A stretch of 64,000 nt of DNA from Peptostreptococcaceae bacterium VA2 (GCA_000686145.1 JMMB01000007.1:2294001-2358000), one strand, 5' to 3'; shown: positions 16,384 to 25,552, counted from the stretch's first letter. Numbers and translations: made by a program. The notes: a model not told the origin generated them from the sequence alone.

Positions 16384-18279
16384 TTAGTTTTTAAATATAC
16401 TTACTAACTTATTAAATGCATCCTCACTAACATTTCCTCCAACTTGAGTTATCTTTTTAGTATTTTTAGATGATAGCGCACTTTCTTGTGTACTATCTAA
16501 TTGATTTCCTACTATAACAATTGGAGAATTTTCTTTAGCTGCTAATACACCTACTGATAAAGCATCTATTAAATCGCTTTGATTTTTCATTCCATCTTTT
16601 GCAACAAATATATTATTTAATTCTTCATTTGTATAGAAAGTTTTTAAAATAGCTGCATTTGTTTCACTTCTGTTTTCTCCACCTAATCTTTTTGCATTAG
16701 GTAACTTATTTTCGACTTCATTTGAAACAGCACCTTCTTTTCCTATAACATAAGAAGTTTTGATATTCTTACTTTTTATAAAACTTTCAGATACTTTTAT
16801 TCCTTCATTCGGTGAAGATAGTACTATTGGCATATTTTTATTAGCTGCAATTGGTGCTATTGAAACTGCATCAGGTAATCCAGTTACACCATTTACTACT
16901 GCTATCTCAGATATATCTCCTAAATTTTTAGCTAGTTCTAATGAAGTTTCATATCTAGTTTCTCCACTTATTCTATCTACATTAATATTCATAGATTTTA
17001 ATTGTGATACTACATTATCTGATACCACACTACTTCCACCTATAACATAAACATTTTTAGCTTTTAGTCTACTTATTTCTTTTTTAGTTTCATCATTTAA
17101 TTTATTTGATTCTGTTAAAAGTATTGGAGCATTTTTTGACTTTGCAAAAGGAGTTGCTGAAATAGCATCTGCCATAGCGCTTGAGTTTACAATCACTACA
17201 TTATCAGAATTACTCCATCCTCTGTTGCTTATTTTTACTGCAGTTGAATATCTTGTATCCCCTATAAGCTTATTTTCAGTTAAAGGAGGGTTTAGTTTTA
17301 ACAATAATTGTGGTAAAAGGGTACAATATTTTTTTATTGTATCTTTACCATGATCGCCCCATTCATTTTCAATAAATGTCAAATCATCTCTTTGTGGGTT
17401 ATGCATTACTTCACCAGATTCAGTTTCATAAGCGCCAGAACTTCCATCCTCTGGGTGATCTGGGTCATCTAGTACTTCCCAATTTGCAGCTTCAAAGTAT
17501 AAGTATGGTACAAAATTTTTAAAACTAGCATGGTCACTCCAATTTCCTGTTGAAGGTGATGGATAATCATAATTTAATTTTGTATCATTTAAGTGCATAT
17601 CTAAATTTAAATCTTTTGCTATTTCCATAGCTTGTTGTATTGGCCATGTGTTTTCTACTTTATCAGTAGCTTCATTATAATTCCCACTATACATATAGCT
17701 AAATGTTCCAGCTAAAATAGAATCCATATTCACCATATAAAGTGTATTATTCTTCTCTTCTTGTGTCATTTTTTCTACATAAGCCTTAGAACCATTAAGG
17801 CCTCCTTCTTCAGATCCAAAAAATACAAATTTAATTGTATAAGGAGTTTTTACATTAATCATTCTTATAGCTGTTTCTAAATTTACAACAGTACCAGAAC
17901 CATTATCATCTACTCCTGCAGTTCCCACACTGTCATAGTGAGCCCCAACTACAACTTCTTTGTTAGAATCACCTTGTTTTGTTACAACAACATTTTGACT
18001 GTCTCGTTTTTCACCAGTTTTTGTAGTAAACTCAAATGGTTGAATACTAACTTTATATCCAGCCGATTCAAGTTTTTCTTTTATGTAATTAGATGCTTCA
18101 AGTTCTACTTTACTTCCTGGTGTTCTTTGTCTAAGATTTTTATCAATATGATTTAAAATATCATATGCGTACTCACCATAATCTCCCACTCTCGCTTCTG
18201 CAAATACTGTCATTTTACTTGGAAACAAATTAAATACTATTAGTAAAGCTACTAACATTGAAAACAATTTCTTTTTCAT
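16384..18279 (-). CDS. Secreted M28 zinc aminopeptidase with three CWB2 repeats
   Basis: A 631-residue protein: signal peptide (1-28), M28 peptidase domain (about 35-320) and three cell-wall-binding type 2 repeats (about 335-425, 430-520 and 525-630). Zinc-ligand and catalytic motifs are all visible: GAHYDSV near residue 113, VDDNGSG, GSEEGGLNGS, MVNMDS and WSDHASF. CWB2 triplets anchor proteins non-covalently to secondary wall polymer in Clostridioides and relatives, so the enzyme should sit on the cell surface and trim N-terminal residues of peptides, which suits amino-acid fermentation. A GGAGG ribosome site precedes the ATG. It is a monocistronic unit flanked by terminators and decayed genes. 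Confidence 0.9.
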   Translation of the reverse strand: MKKKLFSMLVALLIVFNLFPSKMTVFAEARVGDYGEYAYDILNHIDKNLRQRTPGSKVELEASNYIKEKLESAGYKVSIQPFEFTTKTGEKRDSQNVVVTKQGDSNKEVVVGAHYDSVGTAGVDDNGSGTVVNLETAIRMINVKTPYTIKFVFFGSEEGGLNGSKAYVEKMTQEEKNNTLYMVNMDSILAGTFSYMYSGNYNEATDKVENTWPIQQAMEIAKDLNLDMHLNDTKLNYDYPSPSTGNWSDHASFKNFVPYLYFEAANWEVLDDPDHPEDGSSGAYETESGEVMHNPQRDDLTFIENEWGDHGKDTIKKYCTLLPQLLLKLNPPLTENKLIGDTRYSTAVKISNRGWSNSDNVVIVNSSAMADAISATPFAKSKNAPILLTESNKLNDETKKEISRLKAKNVYVIGGSSVVSDNVVSQLKSMNINVDRISGETRYETSLELAKNLGDISEIAVVNGVTGLPDAVSIAPIAANKNMPIVLSSPNEGIKVSESFIKSKNIKTSYVIGKEGAVSNEVENKLPNAKRLGGENRSETNAAILKTFYTNEELNNIFVAKDGMKNQSDLIDALSVGVLAAKENSPIVIVGNQLDSTQESALSSKNTKKITQVGGNVSEDAFNKLVSIFKN

Positions 18280-18302
18280 ACTAATCCTCCTATTATATTT
18301 TT

Positions 18303-18783
18303 TTATTGAGATAAGCTAGTTGCTATTGCAGACTTATAGTGTTTGGATTCATCTAAATCTATATTTGAGTAAACTATATCTTGATATTCTTTTAAATAAC
18401 AAGTAACAGCATATTTACTAACTACAACTGCATCGATATTTGAATTTTTAAATTCTAATATTACATCTGGTATTTTTGAAAGAACCTTAATATTTGTAGC
18501 TTCTATAACACCCTTTGCAAATCCTTCTTAAATTGAAGCTTTTTGAACTCATATTCTAAGATTTTTTAAACTTTCTATAGTTTTATATTTTTCTAGATCA
18601 TCTTTTTTAATTAATATAGCGTTTCTCCGTTATAATACACATCTGTAAAGTTTGCACTCTTTTTTCTTTCCTCTATTGGTTTCATTCCTCCAACTATAAT
18701 ATCTATATTTTGAGATTTTAATGCTGGCAATAATCCATAAAGTTTCGTATCTTTTATTTCTAAATCCATACCTATTTCCAAGA
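18303..18783 (-). pseudogene. Decayed amino-acid ABC transporter substrate-binding protein
   Basis: Translation on the minus strand gives clear SBP_bac_3 sequence (LYGLLPALKSQNIDIIVGGM, PIEERKKSANFTDVYYNGE, then AILIKKDDLEKY, SLKNLRI, EGFAKG and a normal TAA end at 18303). It is broken by a frameshift near 18621, a TGA where the family has Gly (LRI-TGA-VQK) and a TAA where it has Gln (ASI-TAA-EGF). The signal peptide and first lobe are missing, with stops upstream of about 18783. No permease or ATPase partner remains. An intact-looking T-box precedes it, so the lost system was tRNA-controlled. Confidence 0.85.
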
Positions 18784-18801
18784 TCTAACTTATTTAGATA
18801 T

Positions 18802-19005
18802 AAAAAAAGCCCCTTGGTTATAAAAACCAAGAGACGAAAATTTCCGCGTTACCACTCTTATTGATAAGTATACTTATCTTCTCAATCTCTTAAAGCGAGA
18901 ACACCTATTGCCATACTATTATTTCAAGCAATCTCCTCCAAAGCTCTCTTCTCAATAAACTTCATTATTAGGCTCACACCAACAACATTTAGCCCTAATA
19001 ACATC
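18802..19005 (-). promoter_or_regulatory. T-box riboswitch with terminator
   Basis: On the minus strand TAAGAGTGGTAACGCGGAAA (complement of 18841-18860) is the conserved T-box that pairs with the uncharged tRNA acceptor end. CGTCTCTT follows and can pair with it as the antiterminator. The competing terminator is the CTTGGTT / AACCAAG stem with a U-run at 18802-18808. Stem I sequence lies roughly at 18875-19000 (AGAGAGC, ATTGC/GCAAT arm). I could not fix the specifier codon by eye. The only gene downstream is the decayed binding protein. Confidence 0.85.
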
Positions 19006-19026
19006 ATATGCTTAGGGCTAAATAAT

Positions 19027-20187
19027 TTATTTCTTTAATTGTTTTAAATCAATTATATTCGTAACATCTGTTTCATCAAAAGGTTTTTCATTATTTTTTA
19101 ACTTTCCACTATGCATCATTATTTTTTCACCAGATGGATTCCATTTAATAGGTTCGTAATATTCACCTGCACAAACTAATGATGATTTCTTTGTTTTTAC
19201 ATCTACTACATAAAGTCCTTCTTGATTTGATATATAAGCTACCTTTGTTCCATCAGGAGACCATCTTGCACCAAATATATATCCTTCAGCTAAAACCTCT
19301 CTTTGTTTTCCTTCTAAATCTATTGTAATCAATTCATTTACATCTTTGTCAAGATTTGATGTAACTATAAGGAACTTTTTTTTATCAGGCGATAAACTAA
19401 ATTCATTAACATCATCCTTAATTAATTCTTTATTTTCTTTTTTATTTACATCATAAACTTTTATTTTATCATCATCTTCTGCTCCACTATGTATTGTTTC
19501 ATAATATATTTTATCTCCAACTTTTATTGGATTTGTTATGCTAAGTCCATTTAACGGATCTTCAGTTCCCATTATTCCCTTTTCTACATCTTTTATTTTC
19601 TTTATATTTCCATCAATATTTATAATAACAAACCCTTTAATACTATGACACGGAGCAATTAACTCTTCATCATTAACCCATTGAGCTTCACTCAAGTCAT
19701 ACTCGTCTATATCATTATCAGAAATTTTCAATTTTGTATTTCCTTGTGAATCAACAATATTTCCTGTAGCTTTTTCTTCAAATTTATTTATATAAAAAAT
19801 ATATTTATTACTTGGTGAAGAAATTGCATCGTCTTGAAATTTAGATTGATCACCAATTCCTTTTTCTTCTTTAGAATTTATATCATAAAAATAAAGATTT
19901 TTCACTTCAAAATCAGCTTTAATTTTAGCATTATCAATTTTTATTGGTTGTAATGCTTTGTTTTCCTTTGTAATTGCTATTTTATTATCATCTATCCAAT
20001 CATGTCCTATTACACCTTCATAAGTATTAATTTTAGATGCAACCACCTTAGGTGCTAAAATATCTTTTGTATCTTTTATGACAGTTATATTTTTATTATT
20101 TGCTTTTGCTTTGTATTGTGCACATCCAACTATTCCTCCTAAAGCACTAATTACCAAAACACCTACTAATAGTTTTCTATTGATCAT
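19027..20187 (-). CDS. Lipoprotein with PD40/TolB-like beta-propeller
   Basis: A 386-residue protein with a lipoprotein signal (lipobox GIVGC, Cys about residue 22). The rest shows repeated propeller blades with the PD40 signature (GARWSPDGTKVAYIS, FSLSPDKKKFLIV, IKWNPSGEKIMM), as in TolB and DPP-type propellers, without any catalytic domain. It is probably a surface-bound sensor or scaffold. It follows the PhoR-like kinase by 87 bp on the same strand and may be part of that operon. After the stop, an inverted repeat TTAGCCCTA...TAGGGCTAA at about 18990-19020 may act as its terminator, although the U-tract is weak. Confidence 0.75.
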   Translation of the reverse strand: MINRKLLVGVLVISALGGIVGCAQYKAKANNKNITVIKDTKDILAPKVVASKINTYEGVIGHDWIDDNKIAITKENKALQPIKIDNAKIKADFEVKNLYFYDINSKEEKGIGDQSKFQDDAISSPSNKYIFYINKFEEKATGNIVDSQGNTKLKISDNDIDEYDLSEAQWVNDEELIAPCHSIKGFVIINIDGNIKKIKDVEKGIMGTEDPLNGLSITNPIKVGDKIYYETIHSGAEDDDKIKVYDVNKKENKELIKDDVNEFSLSPDKKKFLIVTSNLDKDVNELITIDLEGKQREVLAEGYIFGARWSPDGTKVAYISNQEGLYVVDVKTKKSSLVCAGEYYEPIKWNPSGEKIMMHSGKLKNNEKPFDETDVTNIIDLKQLKK

Positions 20188-20274
20188 TTTTCAATTCCTC
20201 CTTATCTAATATAAGTCTATTATACCTACTTCATTTTTCAAAAGTATATCCAATTGTTTCAAAACTGTAAACTT

Positions 20275-21723
20275 TTATAAAGCTGGAAAAGAAATTATAA
20301 ATGTAGTTGCTTTTTCTTTTGTATCTAATAATAAAATAGTTCCCTTTTGTTTTTCTACTAATTCTTTTACAAGAGAAAGTCCTAGCCCTGTTCCCCCATG
20401 ATTTTTAGATCGATCTTTATTGACCGTATAAAAAGGTTCAAATATTTTATCTCTTGCTTCTTTTGGTATTCCTATTCCTGTATCTGCTACTTCTATAAAT
20501 ACATTTTTATCCGTTATATAACTATTAATAAATATTTTTCCATTAATTTCATTGTATTTTATAGCATTATCGATTAAATTTATAAAGATATATGTTAGAT
20601 TTTCTTTATCACCTAGAATAAATCCAGATTGTAGACTTTTTATTAAACTAATATTAAATTTCTTAGCTTTTCCTTGCATTCGATTGCAAATTTCTTCTAA
20701 TACATCTTTTACATCTACTTTTTCACATTGAAATTCAAAATCATATTTCTGTAATGATGATAAATGTAATGTCTTCTCTACCATTTCATACAATCTTTGT
20801 GTCTCTTTTGTTATATTTACTTTTGCATCTTTTAATAAATTCACATCATCTGAATACATATCCAACAAATCCATATATGTTTTTATAACTGTAAGAGGTG
20901 TTTTAAATTCATGTGTTATATTTCCAATAAAAATTTTCTGCTGATTTTCTAAAGCTTTTAGTTTTTGTACTGCTAATCTAAGATTTTCATGCTCTTTTTC
21001 CATTTGATTTATATTTGTTTCAATTTGGTTGCTCATATAATAAATTCCTTCACTTAACTCTCCAAGTTCATCCTTTCTTCTAAGAGGAATAATTCCACTA
21101 TACTTTCCCATTTTAATATTTAATATATCTTTTTTAAGTTTTAAAATACTTTTAGTAAATATATTAATATAAAAATATGCACAAATAAAACTACAAATAA
21201 ATATAACTGTACCTATATTTATAAAAAGAGTTTTTATATCATTATAAAAATTAATATCTTTTTCAAGAGAATAAGTAAATTTAATTACTCCTATTTGCTC
21301 TTCATTATAAATCGGTGCCATATATTCTACATAATCACCTACAACTTGGTACGCAATTTGATCCTTTAACGCATTAGAAAGTATTTCTTTTTCCTCTATT
21401 TTATTATTATACTGCCTAGAATTTGCTATTTCTTTTCCTGTCATATCATAAATGGCAGTGTGCATTCCATTTATTGAGCTTAACTCAAAAACTAATTGTT
21501 GTGCATTTCTTTTTAAAAATTGATTTGTATTTTTTGATTGTTCAAGATATATCTGTCTAATATAAGTATTTGCAAATTTAGCCTGTTGTGCTAAATTTGA
21601 TTCATAATCATTTTTTTGATTATTTTTTATTCCATTTAATACTAAAAAGCTGAGTATACTTAATGTGGAAATTAAAAGAATAGCTAAAAATATACTATAT
21701 TTTACCTTTATACTAGCTTTCAT
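20275..21723 (-). CDS. Sensor histidine kinase, PhoR-like
   Basis: A 482-residue kinase with helices at about 9-28 and 160-185, an external domain of about 130 residues between them, a HAMP linker, the His box FIGNITHEFKTPLTVIKTY and ATPase motifs (NLIDNAIKY, DTGIGIP, GGTGLGLSLVKELVE). The ATG at 21723 has AGGTGA five bases upstream and overlaps the regulator stop, so it is preferred over a GTG nine bases earlier. The PhoP-box-like repeat in front of the divergent Na/Pi cotransporter suggests a phosphate role; this is inference, since VanS- and ResE-like kinases look similar. Confidence 0.85.
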   Translation of the reverse strand: MKASIKVKYSIFLAILLISTLSILSFLVLNGIKNNQKNDYESNLAQQAKFANTYIRQIYLEQSKNTNQFLKRNAQQLVFELSSINGMHTAIYDMTGKEIANSRQYNNKIEEKEILSNALKDQIAYQVVGDYVEYMAPIYNEEQIGVIKFTYSLEKDINFYNDIKTLFINIGTVIFICSFICAYFYINIFTKSILKLKKDILNIKMGKYSGIIPLRRKDELGELSEGIYYMSNQIETNINQMEKEHENLRLAVQKLKALENQQKIFIGNITHEFKTPLTVIKTYMDLLDMYSDDVNLLKDAKVNITKETQRLYEMVEKTLHLSSLQKYDFEFQCEKVDVKDVLEEICNRMQGKAKKFNISLIKSLQSGFILGDKENLTYIFINLIDNAIKYNEINGKIFINSYITDKNVFIEVADTGIGIPKEARDKIFEPFYTVNKDRSKNHGGTGLGLSLVKELVEKQKGTILLLDTKEKATTFIISFPAL

Positions 21724-22408
21724 AAATTTCACCTATAGCTTTGTATCCTACTCTATACATTGTCTGTATTATATTTTCATAAGGCGAGCCTAATTTTTTT
21801 CTAAGTCTTTGAATATGGATATCTACAGTTCTTGTTCCTCCAATGTATTCCATCCCCCAAACTAAATCTAAAAGTTCCTCTCTTGTATATACTCTATCTA
21901 AATGTGTTAATAAAAGAACTAACAAATCAAATTCTTTAGGTGTCAATTCTAATTTTTCTTCTTTTATAAGAATTTTCCTTTGATTTAACATAATCTTTAA
22001 ATCTTTGATTTGTATATGTGTATCTTCTGGTTCATTTATATTTTTATTTAACCTTCTAAGTAATGATTTAACTCTTGCTATTACTTCTCTTATGTCAAAA
22101 GGCTTTGTTATATAATCATCGGCTCCTAACTCTAATCCGATTATTTTATCTACAATATCACTTTTAGCAGTAAGCATGACAATTCCTAGATTATCTCTAT
22201 CATTTAGATTTCTACATACGTCAAATCCACTCATTTTAGGCATCATAACATCTATAATCAATATCTGTGGGCTAAATTGTTTTATTTTTCTTAATGCTTC
22301 TTCTCCATCATAAGCCGTCTCAACACAGTAACCTTCTCTTTTAAAAGCATATGTAATTAAATCTGCAATACTCTTTTCATCCTCTACCACTAATATTTTT
22401 TCTTCCAT
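21713..22408 (-). CDS. OmpR/PhoB-family response regulator, PhoP-like
   Basis: A 231-residue regulator: acceptor Asp in LIIDVMMPKMSGFDV, MLTA, ITKPFD, and a winged-helix domain with GMEYIGGTRTVDIHIQRLRKKLG, which is typical of PhoP/PhoB-type regulators. It overlaps the kinase gene by 11 bases. The adjacent 450-bp intergenic region contains a TTAACA direct repeat with 11-bp period before the cotransporter gene. Confidence 0.9.
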   Translation of the reverse strand: MEEKILVVEDEKSIADLITYAFKREGYCVETAYDGEEALRKIKQFSPQILIIDVMMPKMSGFDVCRNLNDRDNLGIVMLTAKSDIVDKIIGLELGADDYITKPFDIREVIARVKSLLRRLNKNINEPEDTHIQIKDLKIMLNQRKILIKEEKLELTPKEFDLLVLLLTHLDRVYTREELLDLVWGMEYIGGTRTVDIHIQRLRKKLGSPYENIIQTMYRVGYKAIGEIYES

Positions 22409-22746
22409 GCATTAATCATCCTCTCTATATACATTATTATAATATATTTACTAAATAATTAGAAAGTATTTATAATTTAAAAAATTTACTTTTAATCCTA
22501 TGATAGTTTTTATATTTTGTAAATTAATTTTTAATTTAAATATTATACTTAATTTATTTATAATATTTATCTGTATAGTTATTATAAAAACTACTTACAA
22601 TAATATATAGATTTTTTATAATATAGATTTTTTTATTAGTACTTTATATTAATTATTTTTTATAAAATTTTAAATTATAATCTTTTTTATAATTTAATTA
22701 TATTCAGCTAGAATTTTATATCGATTTTTTTGCATAATCTATATTT
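22409..22746. other. AT-rich intergenic region between divergent genes
   Basis: About 340 bp of nearly pure A/T between the regulator start and the PhoP-box-like repeat. I see short tandem similarity (ATATAGATTTTTT twice near 22602-22632) but no gene, RNA or stable hairpin. Promoters for both directions are expected here. Confidence 0.5.
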
Positions 22747-22773
22747 TTAACATTCTCTTAACATATTTTATCA
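22747..22773 (+). promoter_or_regulatory. PhoP-box-like direct repeat
   Basis: TTAACA at 22747-22752 and again at 22758-22763, an exact 11-bp period, with a weaker third copy TTATCA at 22768. PhoP of Firmicutes binds TTAACA-like repeats at 11-bp spacing. The site is about 90 bp before the Na/Pi cotransporter start, with TATTAT further down as a possible -10. Confidence 0.5.
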
Positions 22774-22859
22774 AATTTTCTGTTATTATGTTATTGTATG
22801 CAAAAAAATAAAACAAAATATACATAATAAAATTATTTTATTCTTAGGAGGCGTCAATA

Positions 22860-24488
22860 TTGTCTATATTCATAAGCCTTATTGGAGGGCTTGGACTTTT
22901 TCTTTATGGTATGAACCTAATGGGAGAAGGACTTCAAAAATCAACAGGACCTAAACTTGAGAAAGCTATAGAACTTTTAACTAGCAATGTAGTTATGGGT
23001 GTTTTAGTAGGTGCTGTTGTTACAGGTATTATACAAAGTAGTGGTGCTACAACTGTAATGGTTGTTGGATTTGTTAATGCTGGAATAATGACATTGTTCC
23101 AAGCAATCGGAGTTATAATGGGTGCAAATATAGGTACTACTGTAACAGCTCAGTTAGTATCATTTGATGCTAGTATCTTATCATCAATAGCACTTGGAGT
23201 AGGTATTGTTTTATACATGATTGGTTCAAAATCGAAACCAAATCTTAAAAATATTTCAGAAATACTTATAGGGTTCGCTATTTTATTTATAGGTATGGAA
23301 TTTATGAAAGATGCTGTTGCTCCATTATCTGAATATGAAGGTTTTAGAAATATATTAACAGGACTTGCAGACCATCCATTACTGGCTTTACTTGCTGGAT
23401 TTACGATGACTACTTGTCTACAAAGTTCAAGCGCATCTATGGGTATATTAATAGCTTTATCGTCTCAAGGTTTAATACCTTTAGCTGGAGCACTACCTAT
23501 ATTATATGGAGATAACATTGGTAGTTGTACTACATCACTTATCTCAAGTTTTGGTGCAAATAAAAATGCTAAAAGAGCAGCATTAATGCATTTATGCTTT
23601 AATGTAATTGGTACTATATTATTTATGTTTATACTTAACAAGCCTATTACTATGATAGTTACACATTTAAATCCAACAGACACAGCTAGACAAATAGCAA
23701 ACTCTCATTCATTATTTAACTTAGCAAATGTATGTATCTTATTACCATTTTCTAAATATATAGTTAAGTTAGCTATGTTCCTTATACCGGATAAAAATGA
23801 TGAAGATGAATATGATAGCCGTATAACTAAATATCTAGATGAGAGAATGTTAGAAACTCCATCTATAGCTTTTGGTAATACAATAAGAGAAACTCTTAGA
23901 ATGGGAAATAAAGCTAAAAAAAGTTTTACTTGTTCTATGAATGCTTTACTTGAAAAATCTGAAGAAGATGCAAATGAAACATTTGAAAAAGAAAAAATAT
24001 TAGACCAGCAACAAAAAAAGATGTTAGATTATTTAATTAAATTATCTAATAAAACTTTAGATGATAAAATGAGATTTTCTCTAGATTTATTATTCCACAC
24101 AGTAAATGATATAGAAAGAGTTGGAGATTTATCTGAAAATATAGCAGAATTAGCTCAATTATCTATCAAAACTAAAGCTGTCGTTTCAGATAATGCTACA
24201 TCTGAAGTAGTTGATATGTATGAAAAAGTTTTAAAAGCATATACATTATCTCTTGATGCAATGAAACAAAATAATATTGCTATTGCAAAAGATGTTTTAA
24301 AAATAGAAGATGAAGTAAATGCTTTAGATAAACTATACAGAAGTAATCACATGAACAGATTAAACAAACATTCATGTAGTATAGATTCAGGTATAATCTA
24401 CTTAGATTTATTAACTAATCTTGAAAGAATATCTGACCACTCTGCTAGTATAGCTAAAAGAGTTTTAAAAGTTAATCAAGCACTTTAA
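22860..24488 (+). CDS. Na+/phosphate cotransporter family protein with PhoU-like tail
   Basis: A 542-residue protein. The first ~310 residues hold two inverted Na_Pi_cotrans repeats with their QSS motifs (GIIQSSGATTVM and CLQSSSASMGI) among about eight helices; residues ~340-540 form a PhoU-like helical bundle. It takes up inorganic phosphate with sodium, or exports it, as in the NptA/YjbB group. The start is TTG at 22860, set by AGGAGG eight bases upstream and by the family's N-terminus (GLGLFLYGMNLMG). The PhoP-like site upstream and the divergent PhoPR-like genes suggest phosphate control. Confidence 0.9.
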   Translation: MSIFISLIGGLGLFLYGMNLMGEGLQKSTGPKLEKAIELLTSNVVMGVLVGAVVTGIIQSSGATTVMVVGFVNAGIMTLFQAIGVIMGANIGTTVTAQLVSFDASILSSIALGVGIVLYMIGSKSKPNLKNISEILIGFAILFIGMEFMKDAVAPLSEYEGFRNILTGLADHPLLALLAGFTMTTCLQSSSASMGILIALSSQGLIPLAGALPILYGDNIGSCTTSLISSFGANKNAKRAALMHLCFNVIGTILFMFILNKPITMIVTHLNPTDTARQIANSHSLFNLANVCILLPFSKYIVKLAMFLIPDKNDEDEYDSRITKYLDERMLETPSIAFGNTIRETLRMGNKAKKSFTCSMNALLEKSEEDANETFEKEKILDQQQKKMLDYLIKLSNKTLDDKMRFSLDLLFHTVNDIERVGDLSENIAELAQLSIKTKAVVSDNATSEVVDMYEKVLKAYTLSLDAMKQNNIAIAKDVLKIEDEVNALDKLYRSNHMNRLNKHSCSIDSGIIYLDLLTNLERISDHSASIAKRVLKVNQAL

Positions 24489-24494
24489 TATACA

Positions 24495-24522
24495 AAAAGA
24501 GCCTAGGAAACTAGGCTCTTTT
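24495..24522. terminator. Bidirectional terminator
   Basis: AAAAGAGCCTAG / CTAGGCTCTTTT, a perfect 12-bp stem with a 4-nt loop, seven bases after the cotransporter stop; it also faces the minus-strand SDR remnant. Confidence 0.9.
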
Positions 24523-24529
24523 AATATCT

Positions 24530-24802
24530 TTATAAATTCCACTTATCATCAATGTATATCATCTTTTTAGTCATTCCACCATCTACAACTATATTCGCTC
24601 CATTTATAAAGTCATTTTCTTCGTTACTTAAAAACAAACATGTATTAACTATATCTCTAGGTTTTCCAACTCTACCTGATGGATGTTGCTTTTTATCAAT
24701 TTCTGATAGCTCATAATCATCAACTTGTATCCACCCAGGGCTTATAGCATTTCCTAGACCATTACTTGCACCGATTACAAATACAACTTTATTTTTACAC
24801 AT
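24530..24802 (-). pseudogene. Short-chain dehydrogenase with large internal deletion
   Basis: A 90-codon frame that joins the first ~20 residues of an SDR (cofactor loop VIGASNGLGNAI) directly to the C-terminal part (SPGWIQVDDYEL, GRVGKPRDIVNTCLFL, DFINGANIVVDGG). About 150 residues are gone, including the catalytic Ser and YxxxK, so it cannot be an active reductase. The reading frame is kept across the junction. The junction NAI-SPGW would be shared by both original sites (GLGxAI and VNAISPGW), pointing to recombination between short repeats. It keeps a ribosome site (AAGGGG). Confidence 0.85.
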
Positions 24803-24811
24803 AAAATTTCC

Positions 24812-25130
24812 CCTTTAAATTAACATCTATCATATCACTCCATTCTTTAAAACTTTGCTCTTTTGGGTCACCTAATAACATTATTCCTGCACAATTTATT
24901 AAACAATCAACCTTCCCAAATTTAGATTCAGCTTATTTTATAGCTTCTTTCATTTTTTCTAAATCTGTAACATCCACTGATTTGTATAATGAATTTGTAA
25001 GTTCTAATTCTTCCATTTTATCTAATCTTCTAGATAATAATAATACAGGGTTATTATTTTTAGAAAACTGTTTTGCTATTGTTTTTCCTATTTCTGAACT
25101 TGCTCCTGTTATAACTACTAATTTTTTCAT
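24812..25130 (-). pseudogene. Truncated short-chain dehydrogenase
   Basis: A second SDR, N-terminal part only: VVITGASSEIGKTIAKQF cofactor motif, LLLSRRLDKMEEL, then a TAA (about 24933-24935) between MKEAIK and AESKFGKVDCLIN, and the NAG-like motif NCAGIMLLGD. It continues in frame to DMIDVNLKG and then meets the start of the next SDR remnant. The catalytic half (Tyr-x-x-x-Lys) is missing, so both truncation and a nonsense codon inactivate it. Confidence 0.85.
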
Positions 25131-25282
25131 AATTACCTTCCATTTATTAAAATGATTTTTATGGTATAATTATATCTAAACTAATGTTTTATTTTAAGTA
25201 CCCACATAATAGTTACATAGTGAAATGAAAGTAACTATTGTGTGATTTTAGTAGTTTTAATTTAGCTTTATGGAGAAATTTC

Positions 25283-25478
25283 ATGAAAAAATGTAGTTTA
25301 ACTTGTGAAATGGAAATCACTTTAAATGTTATAGGTGGAAAATGGAACTAAAATCTTTTATAAATCATACATCACACAAAATGGTATGAGCTTATATCCT
25401 ATCTTAGAAGCTATGTGTGAGTGGGGAGAAAATAATCTTGATGATAAGTATGAACTTATAAATCCTCAATGCGTATAA
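25283..25478 (+). pseudogene. HxlR-family regulator with internal deletion
   Basis: The ATG at 25283 (GGAG ribosome site) begins CSLTCEMEITLNVIGGKW, the N-terminus of HxlR regulators, then hits TAA. In another frame the C-terminus continues (YITQNGMSLYPILEAMCEWGENN) to a TAA at 25476-25478. The winged-helix core between them, roughly 60-70 residues, is lost. HxlR genes commonly sit divergent to a reductase gene they control, which matches the two dead SDR genes next door. Confidence 0.85.
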
Positions 25479-25496
25479 TTTAAGATATATAAATCT

Positions 25497-25548
25497 AAAA
25501 GGAAGTATTTAATAATGATTAATCTCATTTTTAAATACTTCCTCTTTT
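25497..25548 (-). terminator. Terminator of the ornithine operon
   Basis: AAAAGGAAGTATTTAA pairs with TTAAATACTTCCTCTTTT (two-base bulge) across an 18-nt loop, four bases beyond the orr stop. The minus strand ends CCTTTTAGATTT, a weak U-tract. Confidence 0.7.
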
Positions 25549-25552
25549 AATT

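Noticed and set aside
18500-18580. TGA inside the decayed binding protein read as possible selenocysteine
   Set aside because: The same gene has an extra TAA stop, a frameshift and a missing 5' end, and the TGA stands at a Gly position, so it is ordinary decay.
18630-18830. 66-codon minus-strand frame overlapping the T-box terminator
   Set aside because: It is an out-of-frame shadow of the decayed binding protein and begins inside the T-box terminator; no ribosome site.
24530-24802. 90-residue SDR-like frame as a functional small protein
   Set aside because: It lacks the catalytic domain and joins the two ends of a normal SDR, so it is better called a deletion remnant.
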